Source: Papaver somniferum (taxonomy: Eukaryota; Streptophyta; Magnoliopsida; Ranunculales; Papaveraceae). From it: a DNA stretch of 64,000 nucleotides. How positions within the stretch are numbered: position 1 is the stretch's first letter; each line of letters opens with the position of its first letter. Positions 36,003-46,986 of this stretch are shown piece by piece. Location of the stretch: the NCBI RefSeq assembly GCF_003573695.1, contig NC_039368.1:17302360-17366359 (forward strand), given 5' to 3'. A program made the position numbers and the translations under genes. Under the pieces are notes generated by a model. It was not told the origin of the DNA. It worked only from the letters and a program-made list of their open reading frames with translations, and did no database searches.

Positions 36003-37710
36003 TTATTGCTTGGGTCGACTCCATCCACATTGTGGAGGATCGGGTGTTTTTTCAGGTGCAAATTTTCTTATTCTAGATCTTCTGACAGAATTAAGAGTTT
36101 GAAAGACAAGAGACGAATATGTTACCTTTGTTTCCCGAAATTTTTTCTTAAGACCGTCTATTGATCTCCCCAATTTTTGGATCGTTCTATCCAACTATTT
36201 TGAGAGTTACGACTCTTCCATTTTGTGACTTTTCTTCTTTTTTCGAAACAAGGTAGTTGTAGAAAGAGTTATAATTTGAAGTACTTTTATCCTTCGGATG
36301 ATCCTAAGTTCCTAACATTTGTACAAGGAACGCCGAGTCGATATACAAATATCTTTTCCTTGTTACCATTATGAAATTCCCTTTGTTTAAGTGTGGAGAA
36401 GTTGATCAATACTTTAAAACATGGAGAGTTGTGTTGGCTGCTCTTACAAGAGTTTTTTGGACAAAACTGTTTCTTGTTTTTGTAAGATGTAGGATCAATC
36501 AGATGATACGTCTCTTTTTGTTCCCGTTTCAACTTAAAAAGTTCACATTCCATACTTTCAATTCTTTTAGACCACATGTCTTTTTCTAGTTGAAATTCAT
36601 CCTTAATTGAAGGAATTTCTTCAATCAAGAGGTCGATTCTTTCTTCTGGAGATGACACGTTTTTTCGTATGGAATGGCTTAGAACTGTTTGAATCATGAA
36701 CCTGGTCGTCGTCAACATATGTAAGAAAAACTGCATTGGATGATTCATCCTCGAGACAATAGTCTAAGGTATCATCCAAGCTTTAGTTTTCTCACAATAA
36801 TCCTTGTTCGGAACAAAGGACTTATGACGATCGTGACCAAGACATTTGGAACAGATTATAGAATCTTTGTGTATTTGAACCTTTTTATTCTTATTCTTAA
36901 CTGATGATTTTTTATGATTTTTCCTTTTTTTCTGTCTGAGAGTTTTCTTTATTTGTTGTATAAACAATGACATTGTGCAACTCAGGATATTCTCATCTTT
37001 TTCGCAATTTGTTTAGGACTTAAACAAAATTTGTTCGCATTTCTTCCCACATTCGAGATGTAACGACTGTCTCTTTTACTCAGTTCTATATCAACGATTT
37101 TTAACTTTCAAACTAAGATATTTCGGGAAAGTGTTGCAAGGTTATTTCCTTCCATGATGGCATGTTTCTTAGACTCGTATCTTTTTGGTAAGGATCGGAG
37201 AATCTTCATCACAATGTCATTTTCATGAATAGTCGTCCCTAATGCATAAAATGCATTAACAATTTCATATACTTTGTGAATAAACTTATCAAACGAATCT
37301 TCATTCAGAAATACAAAGATTTACCCAGATAGAATTTAGGTTTTGAAGCCTATGTTCTTTTTCTGAGGTATATCATTCGAATACAGTTTTAATATATCCC
37401 AAGCGTCTTTATACCTAGTGCATAAAGTCAATGGTTCTGAAAATTTTTGGTTTCTGGCGTGGATAATAGTGTTTAACCCGTCAAAATCATGGTTTGCAGC
37501 ACTTATCTCGGTTTCACTATATTTTGCTAAATTTTTCGCAACAATGTTTCCGTCTCTAACAACTGTCGGAAGATTGTATCCCATTACTACCAGTTTCCAT
37601 GTCTGAAAGTCATGATCTTGTAAAAAAAACACCGTAATAATTTTCCATCATAAGTAGTTTGTGTCCTCAAAGGATGGCAGTACATTTATCGAGATTGCGC
37701 TCCTGTCTGT
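36003..37710 (-). pseudogene. gag: Ty1/copia gag of element 2
   Basis: Read right to left. About 37710-37336 carries DRSAISINVLPSFEDTNYL, a stop where element 1 has a Trp, then DHDFQTWKLVVMGYN, FDGLNTIIHA and YKDAWDILKLYS, a residue-by-residue counterpart of element 1's gag core. Downstream, about 37140-37330, the capsid C-terminus is frame-broken. 36764-36973 is strongly basic (KKTLRQKKRKNHKKS) and has a degenerate zinc knuckle ICSKCLGHDRHKSF. 36287-36748 holds a long charged helix (RIESMECELFKLKREQ). 36003-36194 ends in KTPDPPQCGW. There are several frameshifts, so it is non-functional. Confidence 0.75.
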
Positions 37711-37762
37711 ATAGTCAGATTTCTTCAAACACAGACTTATTAGGCCTTTCCCGTGTTTGCCT

Positions 37763-37774
37763 GGTCTTATACCA
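37763..37774 (-). other. Primer-binding site, element 2 (mutated)
   Basis: On the minus strand TGGTATAAGACC starts 2 bp after the 5' LTR, versus TGGTATCAGAGC in element 1, then CAGGCAAACACG as in element 1. Two or three substitutions would weaken tRNA-iMet pairing. Confidence 0.75.
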
Positions 37775-37776
37775 AC

Positions 37777-40084
37777 TGAAAACATGGGGGTACCAAAATA
37801 CACCATCAACTTTTTCTTACGCAACTTGTAGGGACTAAACTCGAATACAATTCCGAGAGTTCAACTTAATGAATCCCAATCAAGGAATTATATGAAGAGC
37901 TTATATCTCTTTCTCTCACAATCCGAAAGTTTACAGAAGCATGTCCGTGAACTTGATTATGTGTTAAAGTACTTGGGCGATTCCAAAGATCAATATCCAA
38001 GAATCAATCAAGTCGTATCCAACAAACAAGGATGGATATATCTACTTTGATTGATTAACGTACAACATGTGATACTTCAATATTAAATATAAACAATATA
38101 ATACGGAAAAAGAAATAACACAGATACCAGAATTTTGTTAATGAGGAAAACCGCAAATGCAAAAAACCCTGGGACTAGTCCATATTTGAACACCAAATTG
38201 TATTAACCCGCTACAGATATTAGCCTACTATCAGAACTTCGGACTGGAATGTAGCTGAAACTGAATTAAACCTTCACAATAATTCAGCTACAGTTGTGCT
38301 CCTTACGCCTCTTGAATCCCATCAGGACTCCACGCAATTGATTCCCTTAGCTAACGTCATTTATATCCTAAGAGTTGTTTCAACTCAGTTGAAGACTTTA
38401 AACTCATCTGCCTCCCACGGATAAGCCTATTTGTGATTTCTATTCTTATCAAAGATCAAGGTGAGGTAGGAAATAGATTGTAATAGATAAAGTCTAGTAA
38501 ACCTTGAAATTAGGTCTTATGACTCCAGAAAGAGCAACCTAGATTATTATTCACCTCGCAAGTCGAAACTTGTGGAATCACAAAGTCTGAGATGAAGATA
38601 CTTTGTGATTTCTATCTATCTTGTTTGAGTAAGTAGTTCAACAATCAAAACAAGATCTGGATACACGAACTATCAAGATAAATATAGTTGAACCTGGATT
38701 CACGAATCTCTAGGTGAAGTATTTTTAGTCGCTAAAACCTGAAAGGGTTTGAAGGAGAGGACGACTCTAATTTTACAACTATGACACACATGAATAGTGT
38801 CGGGGATTCAAAGATCCCAGCCGTTAGAGGTTCTCCTTTTATAGACTTTCAAGATCAAGGTTTCTTTAGGTTTAAACTAAGATATCTTTGGAACCAAGCA
38901 ATCAATAATCACCATCAGATGAAAAACTTGACTTGAGATTAACATATCAGAATATACACTCTGGTTATAATGGACCATAACCAAACCATGTATAATGACA
39001 TCTTCATGTAGGTTATCCATCCAATTGAACTATATACTTAACCATTTTCATATAACACTTTAAGACTTTTTATGAATCACACATATGATCAAAATTTCTA
39101 GATAATGTTTTCAGAGAGTTACTTAAACGCCGATTATTTCATAGAAATAATTCTGATGCATATGAAAATATTCTACAGGGTAAGTACGTGTACCTGGTAC
39201 ATGTAATGTACTTGTTCGTGAATGTCTTTGTCATAGTACGTATACCGGGTATGGATACCCTTTAGACAAAAGACGAGTTCATGAACTCGCAGATTTTTTT
39301 TGGTTTGCATACCGGGTATGCGTATCATTTTCGGTATTAAAACCAACAAACGTTTTCCTGTCTGCATATACGCACCGTTAATGGTTCACGAGTCACATAA
39401 TTTTTGTGGTATGGATACTGGGAATGCATACCACGAAGTCGCTGCGAAACTATAGCTACCTCGGTACGTGTATTGGGTACATGTATTGCGGCTTCGGACT
39501 TATAACAGTTCTCCCAATATGTGAACTAGTATGCATGCTGTCTTGTATCCAGATTAACAGTAGTTTTATATCTCTTTAATAATCAATTCGAAACATTCCC
39601 GAATATCATCAATGACAATGACACATATCACTCTGTCAAGCTATTTTAAAATGATTAAATCTTTAATCATAATTTAAGTCATGAATAATAAATTATTCTT
39701 AATTAAATTCATCAAGTATGAACAAATGTTCTTAAGCATATATAGTCATATTTCGAGAGAAGTATTCAAGATAAAGTTGACTCGAAATTTCTGTTACGCA
39801 TGTACTGTCTAATTTATTCATGCGACAATGTCTCATAGATAGAAATGTGAAAACTTGAGAAATGGGTGGTTCTGTCTTCACTTACCTTTTCTTGTTTAAG
39901 TTCTCCAAAGCTCTTGTTGATCTTCGCCTTCGAACGGTATAATGCAGTGGTATTTGATTCTCAACTACACAAATTTATCCTAACTCGAGACCCGACTAAA
40001 CGTATACTAGAAATCAAGATATAATTTTGACAAAGAAACTTGAGATAGCAACACTTGTGAGTTCGACCGAACAATGTTCTAACA
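37777..40084 (-). repeat. 5' LTR of element 2
   Basis: 2308 bp; minus-strand start TGTTAGAACATTG and end CATGTTTTCA. A TATA-like box (minus strand TATAAAAG, plus-strand 38836-38843) precedes GAGAACCTC. Palindromic array at 39183-39545. Confidence 0.92.
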
Positions 40085-40225
40085 AGTTTACACTCCGAGG
40101 ATCACTCATAACATCGTTACATACATGGATATATTTATTCTTCACCGATACTATTTCGAAACCATCTAGAAATCGTCCATACTCTGACTACAATTAATAA
40201 CGAAAGGAAAACAAATCAATCACAA
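40085..40225 (-). pseudogene. Plant-mobile-domain gene, segment upstream of element 2
   Basis: Read right to left this stretch is open for about 44 codons (RFLDGFEIVSVKNKYIHV, then DVMSDPRSV) and enters the element at the TSD in the frame that continues as NSRSSLKEVEG at 31831. The frame continuity over an 8.25-kb insertion is the evidence. An in-frame TAG lies at the upstream end (about 40193), which could be intronic. Confidence 0.5.
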
Positions 40226-40767
40226 GACTAACTAAATCTCATACAAATTCAATTCATTTTCATCACAAATAATTATACAAATTTTCATCACGAATAATCA
40301 TACAAATTTTGTACAAATTTACCTACAAACTAATCATACAAATTTCATTCATATTCATCACAAATAATTAAAAATTCAAATTTTTTCATCACGAATAATC
40401 AAATTAAACCCCAAAAATTGTAAGAATCAATTTCAATCATTGATTCTAACACATATCATCTAAATCATCTAACTCATCTAATATCAATCATCAATTTCAT
40501 CAATACCACCATAATCAAAAATCAAAATACTTAAAACTTAAAATTTAAAATTCTTACCCCAATCGATTTTGTGGACGGAATCGAACCAAACCATCCTCAA
40601 ACGATCACAATCTTGATGCTGATCAAATCCACTGAGAGATTTGACGAGATGTAGAAGAAATCAAACATGCAATTGAGTTCTTGGCAGAGAAAGAAATTAA
40701 GAGATGAAGAAGAAATGAAGAAGTAGAGTTTTGTTGTTGGAATGGGGATTTTTGCTGCACTGAATGG
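40226..40767. other. AT-rich region with short direct repeats
   Basis: ACAAATTTTCATCACAAATAATCA-type units recur at about 40250-40400 with 25-40-bp spacing. No gene recognised; 40597-40779 on the minus strand is an unsupported ORF. It may be the 5' flank of the plant-mobile-domain gene. Confidence 0.4.
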
Positions 40768-41279
40768 TAGGCCTGTCAATGGAAGAATATCCGTCGGATA
40801 TTCAGCAATCCGATATCTGACAGGTTAAGCACTATCGGATATTCGATATCCGATAATATCCTATAGGATATCAAAATCAGATATCGATTTCGATAGGCTA
40901 AGCTATCGGATATCGGATATTTATCCGATAATATTCGATTATGAAAAAAATGTTAAAAACCCTTTAAAACATGTTCATAATTGAAATTTAAGTTCAATTT
41001 TTCAAACATTTCATATCGGATATTTGTATCGGATATCGGATATTAGGGTAAATCACAAATAAATCATAAATATGGTTAGGGTAAATCACAAATAAATCCA
41101 TGTTCTATCGGATATTAACCAAACGGATAGAGCCTAATCCGATTCCGATAGGTTAAGGAAGAAATATCTGATAAATATCTGTATACGATATCCGATATCC
41201 GATAAAACAGATAAAATCCTATAGGATCCCGAATACTCGGAAACGGATTTCGGATATCGGACATATATTGACAGGCCTA
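40768..41279. mobile_element. hAT-type MITE, copy 1
   Basis: 512 bp, ends TAGGCCTGTCAAT and ATTGACAGGCCTA. CTGAATGG is present at 40760-40767 and 41280-41287, a perfect 8-bp TSD as made by hAT transposases. The interior is filled with CGGATAT/ATATCCG motifs. No ORF of note. Copy 2 (48321-48789) is the same family in the opposite orientation. Confidence 0.9.
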
Positions 41280-41610
41280 CTGAATGGTTCAGCACAGTCG
41301 TGGAATGGTTACGCGTAGTCAACTAATTTGACTAGTCATGCGATGTTCCGTTTAACGAAAAGTAAAAAAAAAATCATGTTGAACGATTCAGTGCAGCCTC
41401 GCTGTTTGGTTATGCGACTAGCATACTATATTAGAACTACCATAGGACTTAGGAGGTTATTATAGATGACGCGTACTTCCAATCAAGATGCTAGATTAGA
41501 AGACCATAAGACTTAGCCTAACGAGATATGCAGAGGAAGCAGAGAGCCTTGAAATTTTAGAAGCAATCAAGTGGTCCACAAGCAACAACTTTTAGAAGAT
41601 TCGTATCTAA
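41280..41610. other. No gene seen
   Basis: Between the hAT MITE and the Harbinger element. GGTTCAGCACAGTCG at 41287 and CGATTCAGTGCAGCC at 41384 are similar short blocks; nothing else is recognised. Confidence 0.4.
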
Positions 41611-42085
41611 GGCCGGTTCCTATGGGGGTGGCTAACTCACCCAGTTGCCATGCCAGCTGGCCTGGCAAACTGGCTGCGCTACAATAGTAAAAATAATAAG
41701 CGATCAAGTCTCCACCGTTCGGTTGATTTTAAACCTCCAACGACTCTTTCTCCACCGCTATAAAAATGTGACATTCAAACACAAGAATTACACCAAATTT
41801 TTTACACAATTTTTTTTATCTTTATCTATCTTATCTTTCAAAATGGCAAAGTTTGAATCCCAGCTTGACTTAGATACCCAACTTGATTTTTCGGGGTGGT
41901 GCTTGAAGCCTTCGTCGGTAAGATATGTGAAGGTTATAAAGAAATAGGTAAAAACAAAAGAAGTCTACAAGTTTTGGATATTAACTAAATCAAACCTCCA
42001 ACTAAGAAAAGACAAAGAAAAGTTCAAGGGAAGGAAAATTTGAAGGCAAAGAAGAAGATAAACAAAGGAAACTCCGTTCATGAGC

Positions 42086-43574
42086 TGATGTAGTTTTGAA
42101 AGTGGTAGTAAAGTTCGTTCAACTCGGATTGTGTAAAGGTTTGTTTTAAGAACTAAGAATAAAAATACTAAAAATATATTCACAAGGTTGTCACGAATAT
42201 CAAGAGAGACTGAGACTCAGGATTCCACCAAATTCCATTCATGTGATTCAAATAATAATTCCAATCAATTATAGATCAAATATTAAAAATATGGACTCTT
42301 ATTCTTTGCCAAAAAGTAGATTTTTGAAAAGTAATGATTGTAAATCAAAAGCATGATGTATCAAAAATACATAGACCAAGCATACACCATCAAATGAAAT
42401 CACACCCATTCAATAAAAATCATAAATCGATTAAAAATCAATGCAAATAGTCATAAAAGAATTATTAGAATTACCACATGCGTGAAATAGGGCTTCCTCC
42501 GTCATCCCAGTGTTGGGGTTTAGCTCCTCATATTAATCACTTGCTCAAAATACATGTTTATAGCCCAAAAGTTGATTAAAAGAGTGAAAAGAATAAAATC
42601 AGCGAATCTGCGACCCACAGAAGGCGTCCAGAAAAGAACGATAAAACTGAAGTGTTGTTTCTGTTGTTTTAAGATTGCCAGGCGTCTGTCCTTTTCACTG
42701 TAGAAGAACGACTGTCTTTGGAAGTCTGTTCTTCGTGTTCTTCGTGCTCTTCAATGGCAGCAGCAGCAGCAGAGACGTAACTTCCTGCAACTCTGATTCT
42801 CGCCTCCTGAGCTCTCCTCTCGACCCCAAACCTCTCCGTTCATTCTTCTAGGGGACCTAATCATCCTATTTATACATAAAAGGGTCATTGAATCTTTCCC
42901 AAATCGCATCAAAATCTCTTCTTTCCTTCCTTGGCAGTCACGGCAATAATTCCTTCCAGAAATTGTTTTACGCGTTTCTGAGCTCTCCCACTTATATCAA
43001 ACTCTTCCTTAGATAGAATATGTACCTTTGGAACGAATTTTAGGTCTTTATTCTCTCTGAATTTCCTAAAACAAATCCACATAGCCGTATTTCCTTATTC
43101 ACCTCTGTTTCCCTTTTCCGACCATTCCAGCCCAATTCGATCGATCCAATTGCTTCTAGTAAACTTGTATAGCCATGAGAAGTCCAGCCCAATCAATTTC
43201 CGGTGTTGAATCTCTTTAAAATTGCCCAAAGCTTCACGCCCAAAATCTGCAGACGTGAAGTCTCTTTTCCCGCCAATATTTCTAATTTGAAACGTGAAGA
43301 AGGTGGGTGTCCCCCTATCCTGTGTTGTTCTCCATTTAGCAGCTGCCTGGAAATAGGTCACCCCTTAGTAATTAGGTTACCCCTTATCCAAAATGAGAGT
43401 CCGTATAGTAATTTTCTCCCACGAGCACAAAAACCGCTTTTCGAGCCAATTTCGCCACAAAAGCTTATTTCTCCAAAATACCTACAGGGACATAAAAAGC
43501 CATAATAAATATAAAATTGAGCACTAATAATATATACAATTGAGATTATATAAGACACAAAAATGTGCCTATCA
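42086..43574 (-). mobile_element. Solo gypsy LTR inside the Harbinger element
   Basis: Minus-strand start TGATAGGCACATTTTTGTG and end ACATCA. TGAGC flanks it at 42081-42085 and 43575-43579, a perfect 5-bp TSD. It is collinear with 15186-16344 and a little longer (1489 bp). ORFs within (43095, 43203, 43358) have no family features and lie in the LTR. Confidence 0.85.
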
Positions 43575-43797
43575 TGAGCGCATTGAGTAGAAGTTTGGTG
43601 AAATGAAGAAGATAAACAAGATGAAGAACATTGTCCCAAATTTTTACTTTTAAAGTCTTTATTGTAAGTTATGTCATTATCTAGATGAATGAAATAGGCA
43701 CTAATGTAAAATAAAATTCTAAACTTTTAGTGAAATATGCACTAGTTTTATATTAATAATATCTTAAAATCAAAATTTAATACAAATAAAAGATGCA

Positions 43798-44214
43798 TCA
43801 TATTTGGGCAGTTAATCTAAACTTATCATATTTGGGAAACACCCTCAAGATAAGATAACAACCATCGAATTGAAAATCTTTTCCCACTCTGTTGCGCCAT
43901 TCGAGCCGACACATTTGCTCCACATCAAATGCGTTTTGGCCATTTTGTCGGTTTCGATAGCCTTCAGTAAGTGCAACAACAAACAACTTCACATCCTTGC
44001 TGATTATTCCGAAGCGATGACACATTCCATTTGCATCTCGATTATTGAGGTTCAATGTTTCTTCTTGAAATCTCTGAAATATGCGACTCCATACAAACTC
44101 TTGTTATTGATATCGTCCATCATTGACCATATCTTGTATAACAAAAACATAATGCTTTCAAATGGATTCATCTTCAGCTATGCTAAATTTGAAAACTCGA
44201 AGTTGAACTGACAT
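43798..44214 (-). pseudogene. Harbinger-associated Myb/SANT-like protein, broken
   Basis: Minus-strand ATG at 44214. Translation runs MSVQLRVFKFSIAEDESI, stop, KHYVFVIQDM, stop, EFVWSRIFQRFQEE, NNRDANGMCHRFGIISKDVK, YRNRQNGQNAF and KDFQFDGCYLILR. This is the three-helix Myb/NAM-associated type domain that PIF/Harbinger elements encode next to their transposase (also found in plant genes often labelled 'glutathione S-transferase T3-like'). It binds the element ends and helps bring the transposase to DNA. Two in-frame stops in the first 40 codons and loss of the C-terminus make it inactive. Confidence 0.75.
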
Positions 44215-44410
44215 GTTGGATTCGTGGAGTGAAAAAATGGAGATTGAAGAAATGGTGTGAGGTTAAATGAAATTTGATATTGCATTTGTATGATGATGAA
44301 ATGATGACCGTTAGATGAGATGATACGAGCAGTCGAGTCTAATCCGCTGGCGGTGGAAACTACACTTACCGGCTTTTCTACACCGAGCGGTCGAGACTAG
44401 AAACTTGACT

Positions 44411-44450
44411 TGGCCTGGCTAAATGGCAAATTTGCCACTTAGCCAGGCCA
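44411..44450. repeat. 40-bp near-perfect palindrome
   Basis: The two 20-base halves TGGCCTGGCTAAATGGCAAA and TTTGCCACTTAGCCAGGCCA are reverse complements with one mismatch and no loop. It is subterminal in the Harbinger element; GCCAGCTGGCCTGGC near the other end (41650-41670) is a related motif. Confidence 0.9.
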
Positions 44451-44697
44451 GTTTGCTTGTTTTCCAGCTTCATAGTGGGTGCAAAACTGGCAAATTAATA
44501 TATTTCATACGCATAGGAACCGGCCTAAGTGATGCAAATAACATTACTTCCTATTTACTATATAAAGAATACTATGTTAGCTAGTATAGCAGTTCAATAC
44601 TAGATGACTGCATATCACTGTTAAGTTTCTACCATTTTGTTAAGTTTCAAAATATCAGTAGAGGTTTTAACTTCACAACTGACAAAGCTGCTAAATA

Positions 44698-45053
44698 CTA
44701 TTCCCTTCGTCCCACTATTAATTAGCCTAGTTCAAGTTTGCACAATTCTTAAGGAAATGAAGGGGTAACCGTACTTTTAAGTATTTTTTTACAATTATAC
44801 CCTTATGAATAATAACTAGTAAATTTAGAAATAATTTATCTCCCAAACTATACAATGGGTATTCGCAAACTTTATACTATTGAAAAAAACATTTTAAAAC
44901 ACATACTAACGAATAGACATGCCTATCAAATTATATATCTTTTTTATAGTAACAAAAATCAATTAAAATAATAATTTTAGAAATATTCCCTTGTTTAGTG
45001 AAATATGTCATCTATTATGAGACAAAATCTAAAAGTAAATAGGCCAATTAATA
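44698..45053. mobile_element. Stowaway-like MITE, 3' end missing
   Basis: The left end CTATTCCCTTCGTCCC with TATTAATTAGCCTA resembles the mariner/Stowaway terminus (CTCCCTCCGTCCC). TAGGCCAATTAATA at 45040-45053 is the inverse of the subterminal block, but the outermost bases are absent and LINE sequence follows. AT-rich, no ORF. Confidence 0.6.
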
Positions 45054-45061
45054 ACCTCATC

Positions 45062-46822
45062 TAAAAGAAAATAGATGTAATTCAGAGGGACTTATGGTGG
45101 GAAAGGATACTAACTCTGGAGGATTTTATCCAAAAGCCTGGCCAAGTCTATGTAAACCTATTCATAAGGGCGGTTTGGGATTTTGAGATGCTCATAAATT
45201 TAATCTAGCAATGGTAGCCAAATTGGCATGGAGACTTATAAAAGAAAAAGACTCTTCTTGGGCTAAAACGATGAGAAATAGGTACTTCAAAACTAAATCT
45301 CCACTAAAAGTAAAACCATCTATTAAGAGTTCTTGGATTTGGAAATGTATCAGTCAGGGATTAGGCCTCATTCAAAAGTATAACATATGGGAAATAGGAA
45401 ATAGTGTAAGTGTTAACATCTGGGAGGATAACTGGATACCAGGTCTCACTTCCACTTTGCTAGGATATAAAAACTCGTATAATAATCATCTGTCCTTAGT
45501 GGCTGATATTCTCCACCCAAATTCATTGTCTTGGAACACTTCTCTCATTAGAAATTACTTCCCTGAAGCCATTGCAACAAAATACTACATATGAATATTT
45601 TTCTAGACTTAGATGGAAACCCAAAACAAAACCAATTAAGATGGACCCTTACTAGAACTCGAGACTACACTATAAAATCTATGTACGATAAATTGAATGA
45701 ATCAGGAACAAAAACAATTAGTCTTCTTTTACCTAACTCTTTCTGGAAATCTATTTGGAAATTGGAAGTGCCACAAAGGATTAAAGTGTTTCTTTGGAAA
45801 TGCCTGCAAAATGTCGTTGCTACTAATGTAAATATTTATGGTAAAGTTGATGATATTAACCCTAAATGTACTATGTGTGGTGAGGATCTAGAAACTACTG
45901 AACGTTCATTTTTTCATTGCCCTTATGCTAGAGAAGTTTGGGAGACAGCTCCAAACCCTCTATCTCTTCAATTAGATCCCTCTACATCTTTGTTAGGCCT
46001 TTATAAAGATTAGACTCATAACCCAAGACAAAAGATATCTCTAGAATTAGTTTTAACCAAAATGTGGATGATATGAAAAGAAAGGTGCAATAGAGTTTTT
46101 GAATCAAAACTAGATCAGTAACACAATTATCACAGGATATCCAAAGACACCTCCTTTTTTGGACTAGAAAAGGCACTGAACAAGTAAAGCAACGTAAGAA
46201 TACAACATCACCTTGACCAAATTTGGTTGGCTTCAGAGAATAACATACTAAAGATTAATATTGATGCAGTTTGGGACCCAGCTATAACCCCCTCAAGCTT
46301 TGCTTTGATTTTGCGAAATGATGCTGGAATCTTTGAAGGCAGCAGAGCAGGGCCATCAATCGCACCAGACCCACAAGAAACAGAAGCATTAGGAATGTAC
46401 GAGGCGGCAGTATGGGCTAGAGAAAAGATCATCGGAAACTTCAACACTGAAGAGGATTGTGAAAGTTTGTTCAACTACTTAAAAGGCAAAAAATCAGAGG
46501 TCTCTTGGAGAAGCATGGCTCTCTTAAATGAAGCCTCTAAAATTACTAGAGATTGCCATAACTTTTAGGGTTTTCATTTTGTTCCTAGACTAGGTAATGA
46601 AGTAGCAGATGCTCTTGTCAAATATGCTAAAACTTTAACTTTTGTTATGGATTGGTATAATCTCCCTCTGACTTATATTTTCCAGCAATTTGCAGTAGAT
46701 AAATCCAATATAGGGAGAACCACACAACTCTCTATAATAGATGGCTCTACTTCGGATGTAATTGTGCCTCCCTTGGAGTGTTAGTTAATCAATAAAATAT
46801 CTTATTCTCAAAAAAAAAAAAT
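45062..46822 (+). mobile_element. 5'-truncated LINE (L1-type)
   Basis: Carries the ORF2 C-terminal third, a short 3' UTR and a poly(A) run at 46810-46821 after CAATAAAATATC. The left edge abuts the truncated Stowaway-like MITE. No TSD was found. Confidence 0.8.
45075..46640 (+). pseudogene. LINE ORF2 C-terminal part: RT tail, zf-RVT, RNase H
   Basis: 45075-45210 has GKDTNSGGFYPKAWPSLC and HKGGLGF-stop-DAHKFNLAM, the RT tail with an internal TGA and one frameshift at WW/GKD. 45211-45594 continues AMVAKLAWRLIKEKDSSWA and VNIWEDNWIPG. 45591-46013 has the zf-RVT domain: FWKSIWKLEVPQRIKVFLWK, then CTMC...FFHCPYAREVW. 46227-46640 has an RNase H-like domain: ILKINIDAVWDP, PQETEALGMYEAAVWAR and, after a stop at 46566, FVPRLGNEVADALVKYAK. 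Order and motifs are those of plant L1 LINEs. Stops and frameshifts make it dead. Confidence 0.85.
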
Positions 46823-46986
46823 CTCTGCACCTTGATTTTTATTCAATGAATCTCTTTTTCTAGCAGAAAAAAGTATTCCTAATTGGGAAGGTATCCACAA
46901 ATGTAGGTTAAAGAAAAACACTAGTGTAATGAATGTGCTTTGTGCAGAATTAGAATATGAAACTCTGAACTTATGGCTTAATATAA

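Larger units (their letters stand above)
31832..40084 (-). mobile_element. SIRE-like Ty1/copia element 2, pol-less
   Basis: Oriented right to left. 5' LTR 37777-40084, 3' LTR 31832-34086. AGTTT is present at 31827-31831 and 40085-40089, a perfect 5-bp TSD. A primer-binding site next to the 5' LTR, a gag-like gene and a short env-position ORF follow in order. The internal region is about 3.7 kb and has no integrase, reverse transcriptase or RNase H. It inserted in the plant-mobile-domain gene. It is related to element 1 (collinear LTR blocks and gag) but much diverged, so it belongs to a different subfamily. Confidence 0.92.
41611..44525 (-). mobile_element. PIF/Harbinger DNA transposon, defective
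   Basis: Inverted ends GGCCGGTTCCTATG (41611) and CATAGGAACCGGCC (44512-44525); TAA on both sides (41608-41610 and 44526-44528), the 3-bp TSD of this superfamily. It carries the remains of the Myb/SANT-like accessory gene on the minus strand but no DDE transposase. A solo gypsy LTR (42086-43574) is inserted in it. Without that LTR the element is about 1.4 kb. The short plus-strand ORF starting at 41842 is not recognised. Confidence 0.88.

Noticed and set aside
41842..41947. Possible small gene MAKFESQLDLDTQLDF
   Set aside because: Begins with a good ATG context but ends after 34 codons; no domain and no continuation past the GTAAGA-like site could be recognised.
43870..44211. 113-residue plus-strand ORF with hydrophobic segments
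   Set aside because: Antisense shadow of the Myb/SANT-like pseudogene, which has clear family motifs on the minus strand.
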